Both the position numbers and the translations under genes were made by a program. From CAZPLZ01 sp964587525 (lineage in GTDB: Bacteria > Oederibacteriota > CAKKQC01), in assembly GCA_964587525.1 (NCBI GenBank), contig CAZPLZ010000071.1:1-17023 (forward strand): a DNA stretch of 17,023 nt, read 5' to 3'. The notes under the pieces are model-generated. The model saw nothing but the letters and a program-made list of their open reading frames with translations, had not been told where the DNA came from and searched no databases. Below, piece by piece: positions 1 through 6,811 of this stretch (position 1 is the first letter of the stretch; each line of letters starts with the position of its first letter).

Positions 1-303
1 TGCAAAATCGTAGGTACGATCAGCATCGGCCATGAGAATCAACTGCCCGCGCGCGGCCTCGATGCCGCCGCGCAGCGCAGCGCCGTAGCCTCGTGCCACC
101 ACGGGGATCACGCGTGCCCCGGCGGCGGTGGCAAGCCGGCGGGACCCGTCGGTGGAGCCATTGTCGGCCACGACGACTTCACCATGGATACCGGCTTTGG
201 TCAGAACCGCCTTCGCCTCTCGTATGCAGCTGGCTACCGTCTCTGCCTCATTCAGGCAAGGCATGACGACAGAGATCTCCGGTGCCGACCGCCGCCGTTT
301 CAT
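1..303 (-). CDS. GT2 family glycosyltransferase, N-terminal part (cut by window edge)
   Basis: Reading the minus strand from the ATG at 303-301 gives an uninterrupted frame of 101 codons running off the left edge. It carries the GT-A nucleotide-sugar signature of family 2: a first strand (EISVVMPCLNEAET), a DNGSTDGS loop, and MADADRTYDF, in which the DAD is the metal/nucleotide-binding motif. The DADxTYD form is typical of dolichol/polyprenyl-phosphate mannosyltransferase-like enzymes, which load a sugar from a nucleotide donor onto a lipid carrier at the cytoplasmic membrane face. Acceptor and sugar cannot be read from this fragment. It starts 7 bases after the stop of the SDR gene at 311-1252, so it is probably the next gene of the same minus-strand operon. 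The ribosome-binding site is poor (a GATAAG-like stretch). Its base composition (46 of 60 bases G+C at 61-120) is much higher than that of the two genes upstream of it in the operon. Confidence 0.88.
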   Translation of the reverse strand, partial: MKRRRSAPEISVVMPCLNEAETVASCIREAKAVLTKAGIHGEVVVADNGSTDGSRRLATAAGARVIPVVARGYGAALRGGIEAARGQLILMADADRTYDFA

Positions 304-310
304 TTACTTA

Positions 311-1252
311 TCATAATGGAATTCCTTCCTTAAGCAGCATGAGCCTGACCATCTCTTTAAAAGGAATGGCCGGTTTCCAACCTGTTAATTCTCGTAGTTT
401 CTTTGAATTTCCCATAAGAGAAACCTGCTTTTTTGTGATCTGTGCTTCGTTTTCCTCGACACAGTTTTGCCAATCCAGTTTTAAATAGTCGAAAACGATT
501 TTTACAAAATCAAGCACTGAGTGTTTTTCGCCAGAGGCAATAATAAACTCACCGGGACGTTCAACGTTTAATATTTTTACCATCGCATCGACATAGTCGG
601 GCGCATACCCCCAATCCACTTCAGCATTCAGATCCCCAACCATTAGTTTTTTTTGCTGCCCATGTTTTATTTTGAGAGCACCTTTAATAATTTTTTTGGA
701 AATAAATTTCTCATCCCGCAATTCCGATTCGTGATTGTACAGAATGCCTGCCGAAGAAAAAATACCAAATTGATTGCGATAATAACGACAGATTAATAAC
801 CCGCATGCTTTTGAAATGCCATAAATTGAAGATGGCATCATGGGTGTGTTTTCATCTTGCACTGTGCTTTCCGTATCAGCAAAAATGTGTGAAGAAGCAG
901 CATAGAAAAGTCGTCCAGCAGGAACATGATTCTTCAGTGCTTCAAGGAAATTTGTTAACGACAGGTCATTCACATCAAAGGACTGACGAAACAACTCGAC
1001 TGTTCCAAGCGGTGCATCTTCTGAGGAATGATGGAAAGCCGCCAGATGATAGACTTCATGAGGCTTCACCGCCTCCATGAGGGACGCAACTTCTTCCGTG
1101 TCACAAATATTGACAGGCGTGTCCCAGTCAATTCCGCTGGTTCTCGTAGAGCCCCTGCCCAGGCCGAGCAGCTGATATCCTCTCTTCAGCAGATAATCAT
1201 ATAAGAGCTGGCCGTCCTGACCATCGACCCCGATGACAAGTGCGGTTTTCAA
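311..1252 (-). CDS. GDP-mannose 4,6-dehydratase-like SDR protein with altered catalytic triad
   Basis: Extended SDR enzyme of 313 aa. The Rossmann motif is GVDGQDG (residues 8-14) and the catalytic pair is Tyr144/Lys148 (YGISK). Two stretches are close to GDP-mannose 4,6-dehydratase: GILYNHES (about 169-176) and VGDLNAEVDWGYAPDYVDAM (205-224). In true GMD the active-site loop reads S-T-S-E, with the Glu as base for water elimination; here it reads A-S-S-His122. By my hand alignment the Glu is replaced by His, so the protein may be a reductase or epimerase on a GDP- or other NDP-sugar rather than a dehydratase. The start is TTG at 1252-1250, one base after the TAA of the upstream methyltransferase, which implies translational coupling. 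The gene is AT-rich (17 of 60 G+C at 661-720), unlike its flanks. It most likely acts together with the methyltransferase on one sugar. The family assignment is firm; the reaction is inferred. Confidence 0.85.
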   Translation of the reverse strand: MKTALVIGVDGQDGQLLYDYLLKRGYQLLGLGRGSTRTSGIDWDTPVNICDTEEVASLMEAVKPHEVYHLAAFHHSSEDAPLGTVELFRQSFDVNDLSLTNFLEALKNHVPAGRLFYAASSHIFADTESTVQDENTPMMPSSIYGISKACGLLICRYYRNQFGIFSSAGILYNHESELRDEKFISKKIIKGALKIKHGQQKKLMVGDLNAEVDWGYAPDYVDAMVKILNVERPGEFIIASGEKHSVLDFVKIVFDYLKLDWQNCVEENEAQITKKQVSLMGNSKKLRELTGWKPAIPFKEMVRLMLLKEGIPL

Positions 1253-1253
1253 G

Positions 1254-2504
1254 TTAGACCACTTCGATGGAGGGGAGGGGAAAGAGCAAATGTCCTTTTG
1301 ACTTTAAGTACGCGGATTCTTTGCTGATGATGCTGTTTCTGAAATGCCAGGGTAAAACAAGAAAGTAATCTGGCCGGAGTTCTCTTGCCTCTTTTTCAGC
1401 GATGATGGGGATTTGGGATCCTGGTGTCACACAACCGTACTTATCCTCATTCACTTCAGCAATGCAGGGAATATCGTCTTTCGTCAACTGGCAGAACTGC
1501 AATAAGACGTTTCCTTTCGTGGACGCACCGTAACCGAAGATCGTTTGCCCTGCGTTTTTGATCTTATGAAGAAATTCACGCAATGCATGCTTATGTTGGA
1601 AAATGCGTTGTTTGAATTCTTCATAAGGTGTTAGCTCATCCAACCTCTTTTCTTTCTCTTTACGTAAAATGGACTGAACCTGCTGTTCATTAGCAGCATA
1701 ATCTGAATCTTGTTTAGCGACCATGATTGAAAAGCTGCCGCCATTGGTATCATTGAAAGATACGTCAAGTATTTTAAACCCAACGCGCTGTGCCATCCAT
1801 TGAATTTGTGTAAGGGAATAATACTCCAGGTGCTCATGGCAGACGGTATCGTAGGAATTATTTTCAAGCATGGTTGGCATATAACTTTGCTCCAAGAACC
1901 AAACACCGTTGTCATCGAGCACGTTATAGATATGCTGCATAAAAGACATCGGATCTTCCACATCGTAGAACATGGCAATGGAGGTAATGACTTTCGCTTT
2001 TTGACGACCAACAACGTTTTGTATGGCGTTGCCAGAAAAAAATTCTGGTATTAATTGGATGTACTTTGGATAATGATCCCTGAACTTTTTCCCGGTTGGG
2101 TCAATGCCGAGCAATGTAAAGTCATCTCTCGGATATGCCTGTAAAAACGTACTGTCATTACTGCCAATGTCAATGATTAAATCTCCTTTCGCTGGCTTTA
2201 CATATGCAACAAGATCATTGGCTGTCCCTTGTAAATGATTGACCATTGACTTGTTTAGGGCTGAGCGATAGCCATAATGTTCACCGTACAGAAGGTCTAA
2301 TTGAAACGTATGTCGTAACTGTACAAGTCCACAGTGTTCTGCAGAGTTTTTTCCCGTACACTTCACTAATTCCAAGGGCATGGCTGGAATATCAACATTC
2401 GCTGTTTTAGGAAAGACACCCGTTAAAGATTGTGTTCCAAGACTAAGAATAGAGACTAGCTTGTCATTACCACATATACGACATCTCGTTATTTCCCTAA
2501 ACAT
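1254..2504 (-). CDS. Zinc-finger class I SAM-dependent sugar C-methyltransferase
   Basis: 416 aa with the three-part layout of the TylC3/NovU/TcaB9 type of NDP-sugar C-methyltransferase. The N-terminal zinc-binding domain has CxxC at Cys8/Cys11 and a second pair at Cys49 and Cys58. The central Rossmann methyltransferase domain has DIGSND at 112-117 as the SAM loop. HEHLEYYS at 223-230 holds the Glu224/His225 pair that acts as the catalytic base in characterised members. The C-terminal domain contains GYGASTKGN. Known relatives methylate C-3 or C-5 next to a 4-keto group of an NDP-sugar in the cytoplasm. The substrate is unknown here. A 3,6-dideoxy sugar could not be C-3 methylated in the usual way, so either C-5 methylation or another NDP-sugar is implied. 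The start ATG is preceded by AAAGGG about 10 bases upstream. It belongs to the AT-rich two-gene cassette (24 of 60 G+C at 2101-2160). Confidence 0.88.
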   Translation of the reverse strand: MFREITRCRICGNDKLVSILSLGTQSLTGVFPKTANVDIPAMPLELVKCTGKNSAEHCGLVQLRHTFQLDLLYGEHYGYRSALNKSMVNHLQGTANDLVAYVKPAKGDLIIDIGSNDSTFLQAYPRDDFTLLGIDPTGKKFRDHYPKYIQLIPEFFSGNAIQNVVGRQKAKVITSIAMFYDVEDPMSFMQHIYNVLDDNGVWFLEQSYMPTMLENNSYDTVCHEHLEYYSLTQIQWMAQRVGFKILDVSFNDTNGGSFSIMVAKQDSDYAANEQQVQSILRKEKEKRLDELTPYEEFKQRIFQHKHALREFLHKIKNAGQTIFGYGASTKGNVLLQFCQLTKDDIPCIAEVNEDKYGCVTPGSQIPIIAEKEARELRPDYFLVLPWHFRNSIISKESAYLKSKGHLLFPLPSIEVV

Positions 2505-2543
2505 AATTTATTAACCCTTTTCGTCCCTTGATGAGTGCTTTTT

Positions 2544-3677
2544 TCATCGCACGCACGCTGCCAGCAAAGCCAGATAATCTGTCACCATCCGCTCCATGCT
2601 GAAGTGCTGGCGTGCATGTTCCAGTGCCCGGGCTGCCAATGAGCGCAGCGCTTCCTGGTCTGCCAGCGCCGAGCGGATGGCCGATGCCGCCGCCGTCAAT
2701 GGTGCCGCGGGAATCGGAATGCACAATTTCTTGGCTGCCAGTTCTCTCACGAATGGCTGATCCTGCCTAGCGATGACGGGAAGCCCCGTCGCTTGTGCCT
2801 CCTGTCCCACCAGCGGGAATCCTCCATCACCGTCTGAAAACAGCAGGAAGGCATCAGCAGCACGGTACCAATTCCGCACCGTTTCATAGCTGACGTCTGC
2901 GAGCCGGCGGAAATTTGACGTCCGATCAGGGATAACAAGTTTGGGCGACTTTCGGCCGATCATGACGAACTCACAGTCCGGCAGCATGGTGCTGATCTCA
3001 TACACCGCCGTCGCTCCCTTGCGCGGTACGATCCGTCCGACGAATAGCACAATGGGCGCCTCCCTCATGATGCCAAACGCACGGCGCAGAGCAGCTTTCT
3101 CACCCTCTTCGTACGGTGAGAAAAATTTGGTGTCGATTCCGTTCGGGATATGTTGCACACGGCCCGCAGGTGGTCGCACCAGCTCTTCTAACAGACGGCC
3201 TCCTCCTGGTGTGCCCGCCACTACGGCTGTGGCCTGCCGGGCGTTATACCGCGCGAGAGTTTGGATCGCGATGTGTTCCAATCCGCGCAACCACGCTGAA
3301 GGATACTCGATAAATGGGTTGTGCTGGGAAATGATCAGCGGGCATCGATGGCGGCACCACCATGAGCTGAAGAACGTGCCAGGAAACAGGAGTTCCTGGG
3401 TATGAATGATATCCGCCCATTGAACCAGTCGCCGTATTTCTGCGGCACCTTCTAATCCCCACAACGGAACCGGCGCATCAAACGCCTCCTCCAGCCAATT
3501 GAGGCACTGCACACGGACCAAGCTGTCTTCTCGGCGAGGTGCATTCGCGGGCACCCGGCTGGCTACCCAGCGGACCTCATGTCCGGCTGCCCGGTATCCT
3601 TCATACAGGGTGTTTGCAACAATCTCCACGCCACCCCAATGAGGGGGCATGTAGTGCGTCACCAGGCCTATTTTCAT
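2544..3677 (-). CDS. GT4 family glycosyltransferase (GT-B fold)
   Basis: 377 aa, the usual length for GT4. The N-terminal domain begins MKIGLVTHYMPPHWGGVE with the glycine-rich acceptor-side loop. HIPNGID at 176-182 marks the domain linker, and FVGRIVPRKG at 212-221 and the region 281-302 form the donor-binding C-terminal domain. The retaining-enzyme E-x7-E motif is degenerate: Glu293 is present, but the first Glu position is Gly285 within DGDGGFPL. An Asp lies one residue before it. The likely role is cytoplasmic addition of a sugar from an NDP donor to a lipid-linked glycan; the sugar cannot be told. The ATG start has a good Shine-Dalgarno (GAGG, 9 bases upstream). The gene lies 44 bases after the membrane protein gene and 39 bases before the methyltransferase start, and its GC-rich composition matches the former, not the latter. 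Confidence 0.9.
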   Translation of the reverse strand: MKIGLVTHYMPPHWGGVEIVANTLYEGYRAAGHEVRWVASRVPANAPRREDSLVRVQCLNWLEEAFDAPVPLWGLEGAAEIRRLVQWADIIHTQELLFPGTFFSSWWCRHRCPLIISQHNPFIEYPSAWLRGLEHIAIQTLARYNARQATAVVAGTPGGGRLLEELVRPPAGRVQHIPNGIDTKFFSPYEEGEKAALRRAFGIMREAPIVLFVGRIVPRKGATAVYEISTMLPDCEFVMIGRKSPKLVIPDRTSNFRRLADVSYETVRNWYRAADAFLLFSDGDGGFPLVGQEAQATGLPVIARQDQPFVRELAAKKLCIPIPAAPLTAAASAIRSALADQEALRSLAARALEHARQHFSMERMVTDYLALLAACVR

Positions 3678-3721
3678 TCTGGCCTACCTCACTTTGACTA
3701 CCGTGATAATTACTAAGGTAT

Positions 3722-5704
3722 TCAACTTTTCAACCAAACGTGAAAGCTATGCCGATTATAGTACGTAAACCCCATCTGATTTAAGGTTTGATTGACCCTC
3801 TCAAAGTCCGGGAGGGATTTCACCGTGACGACAGCTTGCACATCAAAGTCTCGGATTAAGAATTGTAGCGTTGCCGAGGGCAGCCCCCCTGTTCTGTTCC
3901 CGTACGTAAAGGTAATGCCGTTAGCAAAGTGAGCGGTGAACATTCTGCGGTTGAATTCCTTCTGACGGCCAAGCCGAATCAGAATGGTGTGTTTGACCAC
4001 ATTCACTTTGGGCATCACTGAATAGAGAGTCTTGCGGAGGGTGGGGAGTATCCACGCCACTTCAGTAGGAGCTATAACGTTGCTCCCGGAGGGTAGATGT
4101 CTGGCAAGAAATTTGGCCAGGGCATATTCAGCCTGACCCGCCTTCACCGCTGACCATCTGAAGCTCACGCGATTTTTAGGGCTCAGCACGTATGTTTTTG
4201 GGATCAAGAGACCGTAACCCCCAATGAGCAAGACCAGCAGGAGAGGACCAACCATCGTGGTACGGTTCATGCCGGAGCGGATTCCGGAACAGAGAATGGC
4301 TGCGGCCATCGCCGGCAGGGGTATCAGCCAAAGGGTGCGCCAAGCGACAGTGCCGGGAGCCATGTGCTTGAAAACAAAAGGGGCCAGGAGTGGATTGCCA
4401 AAGATGAGCAAATAGACAAAAGCATAAACGGCGCAGAACCAGGCCATCTTCCGTTCAGCGGTCAGGAGCGGTGCCAGCAGGATGACTCCTAGCCAGACAG
4501 CCACAGCCTGAAAAGAGCCGCAGTACCGCAGAAACAGATCACCCGGTCCCCCAGCAGTAAGATCTCTATACGGAGCCTGCTCCTGTTGAAATTGGAAGTA
4601 GACAAGAGCTCCGCGCGCCAGAGGGTAGAGCGAGGCCAGGAGGCCTCCAGCTAAACGTTGTAATAATGATTTTTGCCCCCAACCTCCGGCAAGAATTCCG
4701 GTTAACGCGAGGATGGGTGCCAACCAGATAGCAATCGGGGAAAGTCCAAACGCGGCGATTTCAGCTAACGCGAGGCGTATGAGATTCCTTAAGCCTCCTG
4801 TAGATCCAAACCAGAGCGCATAGGCTATAAGCGCCGGTGCCAGGAGATGCAGCAGAACACATTTGCCCTGCCAGATGCGGACAAAGGCGAAGTTGCTGAA
4901 AAAAACATGAGAAGTGCCGTCGATCAGCAAAAGGGCTACAACGGCGGCTAACGCCCAGGGCCAAGCGGTTGGAAACAGCGTTCGGAATAACACCGCATAG
5001 GCCAATACGACGAGGCTAGCGAGAATGGGGGTCAACAAAAAGGCGGAGACTTCGAGTGGTTCTAATCCGCTTACCTTGCTCAGGAGCCCGACAAAGTCAT
5101 GGTAGACATGAAAAGAAAAAACGGGAGGGTAAGGTATGTGTTCTCCCGGAAATATCGTGTAATGTTCAGGCAGCGGCTTGAAAAAATTCCCCGCCACATA
5201 AGCGGCGCGATTGAGATAGTGGGCATCATCGGCATCCGGCCGGATGGCTAAAAAAGCCAGGGCGGAGCAGGCCAGGACCAGGAGCCAAGTGCTCGTCAAT
5301 CCCGTTGGGCTTGGTTTTGCGGGGCCATATAAAAAAGGTGCAGACGCGCGAGCCTTAACCAGAAAAACTGTGATCAGCCCGAGTCCCCCGAGCCAGAACA
5401 CCCAGTAATGACGGGTGAGAATCCACCCGAGCAACACGACCAGCGCACCGATAATGAGTCTGGCGTTCAATCGAGGGCCAATCCACTCGGATTCAGGAAA
5501 CTTTTCAGATGCTGCTTGGTTCTGGCTGGGGAGCTTCTTCCAAAGAACAGTGAGGCTTATCGCAAAGACGGCCGTGAAGATGGCGGCGAGGAACAAGGAT
5601 CCTCTAAGAGCGATGGCCAGGTTATTGCCCAGCGTCCAGAGGCCAAACCCCAGTACAAAGGTTCCCAAAATAGTTTCGGGACTGAATCGTGCGATGAGTT
5701 TCAC
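3722..5704 (-). CDS. Large polytopic membrane protein, possible GT-C glycosyltransferase
   Basis: 660 aa. Roughly the first 510 residues form a series of hydrophobic segments (about a dozen membrane helices by eye), followed by a soluble C-terminal domain of about 150 residues. After the fourth or fifth helix comes an acidic loop with the motif DADDAHYLNR (157-166), then a long loop rich in Tyr, Pro and His (about 175-205). Acidic residues in an early extracytoplasmic loop together with a C-terminal extracytoplasmic domain are the architecture of GT-C enzymes that use polyprenyl-phosphate sugars. I do not recognise the family with certainty, so function is inferred from architecture and position only. 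The start is GTG at 5704-5702; the in-frame TGA seven codons upstream leaves no other usual start above it. GGAG lies 12 bases upstream. It is the first gene of the leftward operon, facing the rightward GT2 across 113 bases. Confidence 0.7.
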   Translation of the reverse strand: MKLIARFSPETILGTFVLGFGLWTLGNNLAIALRGSLFLAAIFTAVFAISLTVLWKKLPSQNQAASEKFPESEWIGPRLNARLIIGALVVLLGWILTRHYWVFWLGGLGLITVFLVKARASAPFLYGPAKPSPTGLTSTWLLVLACSALAFLAIRPDADDAHYLNRAAYVAGNFFKPLPEHYTIFPGEHIPYPPVFSFHVYHDFVGLLSKVSGLEPLEVSAFLLTPILASLVVLAYAVLFRTLFPTAWPWALAAVVALLLIDGTSHVFFSNFAFVRIWQGKCVLLHLLAPALIAYALWFGSTGGLRNLIRLALAEIAAFGLSPIAIWLAPILALTGILAGGWGQKSLLQRLAGGLLASLYPLARGALVYFQFQQEQAPYRDLTAGGPGDLFLRYCGSFQAVAVWLGVILLAPLLTAERKMAWFCAVYAFVYLLIFGNPLLAPFVFKHMAPGTVAWRTLWLIPLPAMAAAILCSGIRSGMNRTTMVGPLLLVLLIGGYGLLIPKTYVLSPKNRVSFRWSAVKAGQAEYALAKFLARHLPSGSNVIAPTEVAWILPTLRKTLYSVMPKVNVVKHTILIRLGRQKEFNRRMFTAHFANGITFTYGNRTGGLPSATLQFLIRDFDVQAVVTVKSLPDFERVNQTLNQMGFTYYNRHSFHVWLKS

Positions 5705-5726
5705 CCCTCGAGTGTTCTCCAGTCAG

Positions 5727-5756
5727 ATTATCTCGGACAGCAGTGAAACCGCACAA
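5727..5756 (-). promoter_or_regulatory. Candidate sigma70-type promoter for the leftward operon
   Basis: On the minus strand, TTGTGC (5756-5751) and GATAAT (5732-5727) are separated by 18 bases. GATAAT matches the -10 consensus at 5 of 6 positions and TTGTGC matches the -35 at its first three. This would start transcription near 5720, about 16 bases before the GTG of the membrane protein gene. It lies in the divergent intergenic space, where a promoter is expected. The call is based on consensus match only. Confidence 0.4.
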
Positions 5757-5766
5757 GTACAATGCC

Positions 5767-5796
5767 TTGACAACACGTTGAGAGCCGCGGTACCAT
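5767..5796 (+). promoter_or_regulatory. Candidate sigma70-type promoter for the rightward operon
   Basis: A perfect TTGACA (5767-5772) is followed after 18 bases by TACCAT (5791-5796, 4 of 6 matches to TATAAT). A start near 5803 would leave a leader of about 15 bases, just enough for the strong Shine-Dalgarno stretch GAGGGGGGA at 5806-5814 before the ATG at 5818. It sits back to back with the leftward candidate promoter; only 10 bases separate the two -35 boxes, so a regulator binding here could affect both operons. Confidence 0.5.
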
Positions 5797-5817
5797 TCGC
5801 GCCAAGAGGGGGGACTT

Positions 5818-6753
5818 ATGAAATTGCTGGTGGCTCTCCCGTGCCTGAACGAGCAAGACACCCTTGGCGCGGTCCTTGATTCCATCCCATCCATCGAGTT
5901 GGCAAGTACAATTGACGTCTTGGTCGTCGATGACGGCTCAGATGACAAGACAAGCGAGGTCGCTCGCGCGCATGGGGCACACGTCATCCGCCACAGACGC
6001 AACTACGGGGTCGGGGTTGCCTTCCAGACCGCGGCAGGTTACGCCATCACTCATGGCTACGACGCCATGGTCCATATCGATGCGGACGGCCAGTTCGATC
6101 CCAAGCACATCCCGCAGTTGCTCGAGCCCCTCGTGAATGGGACTGCCGATATGGTCACCGCCTCGCGGTTCGCGAATCGTTCAATGGTTCCTGAGATGCC
6201 TTTTGTCAAACGGGTCGGGAACTGGATGATGGCTTACCTCATCAGCAAGCTTGCCGGCGAGCGTTTCCACGATGTCTCGTGTGGCTTTCGTGCCTATTCC
6301 CGCGAGGCCTTGTTAAATCTTAACCTCCACGGCAAATTCACCTACACGCAAGAGACTTTTCTCGACCTCTGTTACAAGCGATTGCGCATTGTTGAGGTGC
6401 CGGTGAGTGTTCGGTACTTCCCGGAGAGGCGGTCACGAGTCGCAGGCAGCATTCTGCGCTACGCCATCAACACCACCCTCATCATCTTTCGGTGCTACCG
6501 TGACTATTACCCGCTTCGCTTCTTTGTCTCGATCGGAGGAGTCATCTTATTCCTCGCGTTGTGCCTCGCGGTTTTCTTCTTCGGCCATTACGTGGCGACT
6601 GGCCGGTTCACCGGCCACCTGTGGGCCGGGTTTCTCTCCGGCTCGCTCGCCCTGATAGGGGGCCTGTTCGTCGTGGTAGGTATCATTGCTGACATGCTTG
6701 ACCGCATCCGGGTGAACCAGGAACGGATCATCTCCTTGCTCAAGAAACGTTAA
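5818..6753 (+). CDS. Membrane-anchored GT2 glycosyltransferase (polyprenyl-phosphate sugar synthase type)
   Basis: 311 aa. A GT-A domain fills about residues 1-205: first strand LVALPCLNE, VVDDGSDD (Asp38/Asp39) and HIDADGQ, with the metal-binding DAD at 88-90. SCGFRAY (154-160) and the Arg-rich stretch near 202-207 are typical of DPM1/GtrB-like enzymes. Two C-terminal membrane helices (about 233-256 and 268-290) and a short basic tail follow. Such enzymes transfer hexose from an NDP-sugar to undecaprenyl phosphate at the inner membrane, and the product is then used by a GT-C enzyme outside. The polytopic protein encoded divergently at 3722-5704 is a possible partner, but that is inference. 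The ATG has a strong Shine-Dalgarno (GAGGGGGGA, about 4-10 bases upstream). It is the first gene of the rightward block and ends in a tandem TAA TAG. The 58 bases to rfbF contain a second candidate promoter. Confidence 0.9.
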   Translation: MKLLVALPCLNEQDTLGAVLDSIPSIELASTIDVLVVDDGSDDKTSEVARAHGAHVIRHRRNYGVGVAFQTAAGYAITHGYDAMVHIDADGQFDPKHIPQLLEPLVNGTADMVTASRFANRSMVPEMPFVKRVGNWMMAYLISKLAGERFHDVSCGFRAYSREALLNLNLHGKFTYTQETFLDLCYKRLRIVEVPVSVRYFPERRSRVAGSILRYAINTTLIIFRCYRDYYPLRFFVSIGGVILFLALCLAVFFFGHYVATGRFTGHLWAGFLSGSLALIGGLFVVVGIIADMLDRIRVNQERIISLLKKR

Positions 6754-6773
6754 TAGACGCCACCCAAATTTAG

Positions 6774-6805
6774 ATCTGCAGATACGCTTTCCTTTTGGCT
6801 AGAAT
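6774..6805 (+). promoter_or_regulatory. Candidate leaderless promoter of rfbF with a 10-base palindrome at the -35 position
   Basis: TAGAAT (6800-6805, 5 of 6 match to the -10 consensus) ends 6 bases before the A of the rfbF ATG, so transcription would begin at or next to the start codon. No Shine-Dalgarno is visible before that ATG. No good -35 hexamer is present. The position where it should be is instead covered by a perfect palindrome, ATCTGCAGAT (6774-6783), which could be a protein-binding site. This is a motif-based suggestion; translation from a read-through message of the upstream GT2 gene is the alternative. Confidence 0.35.
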
Positions 6806-6811
6806 GAACAT

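Noticed and set aside
304..2543. Insertion-sequence or integron origin for the low-GC cassette
   Set aside because: No transposase, integrase, terminal inverted repeat or target duplication could be found at either border; only the composition step is supported.
5415..5879. Plus-strand open frame of 154 codons across the divergent intergenic region
   Set aside because: It overlaps the start of the membrane protein and of the GT2, both of which have credible starts and domains, and it would cover both promoters. It has no domain character.
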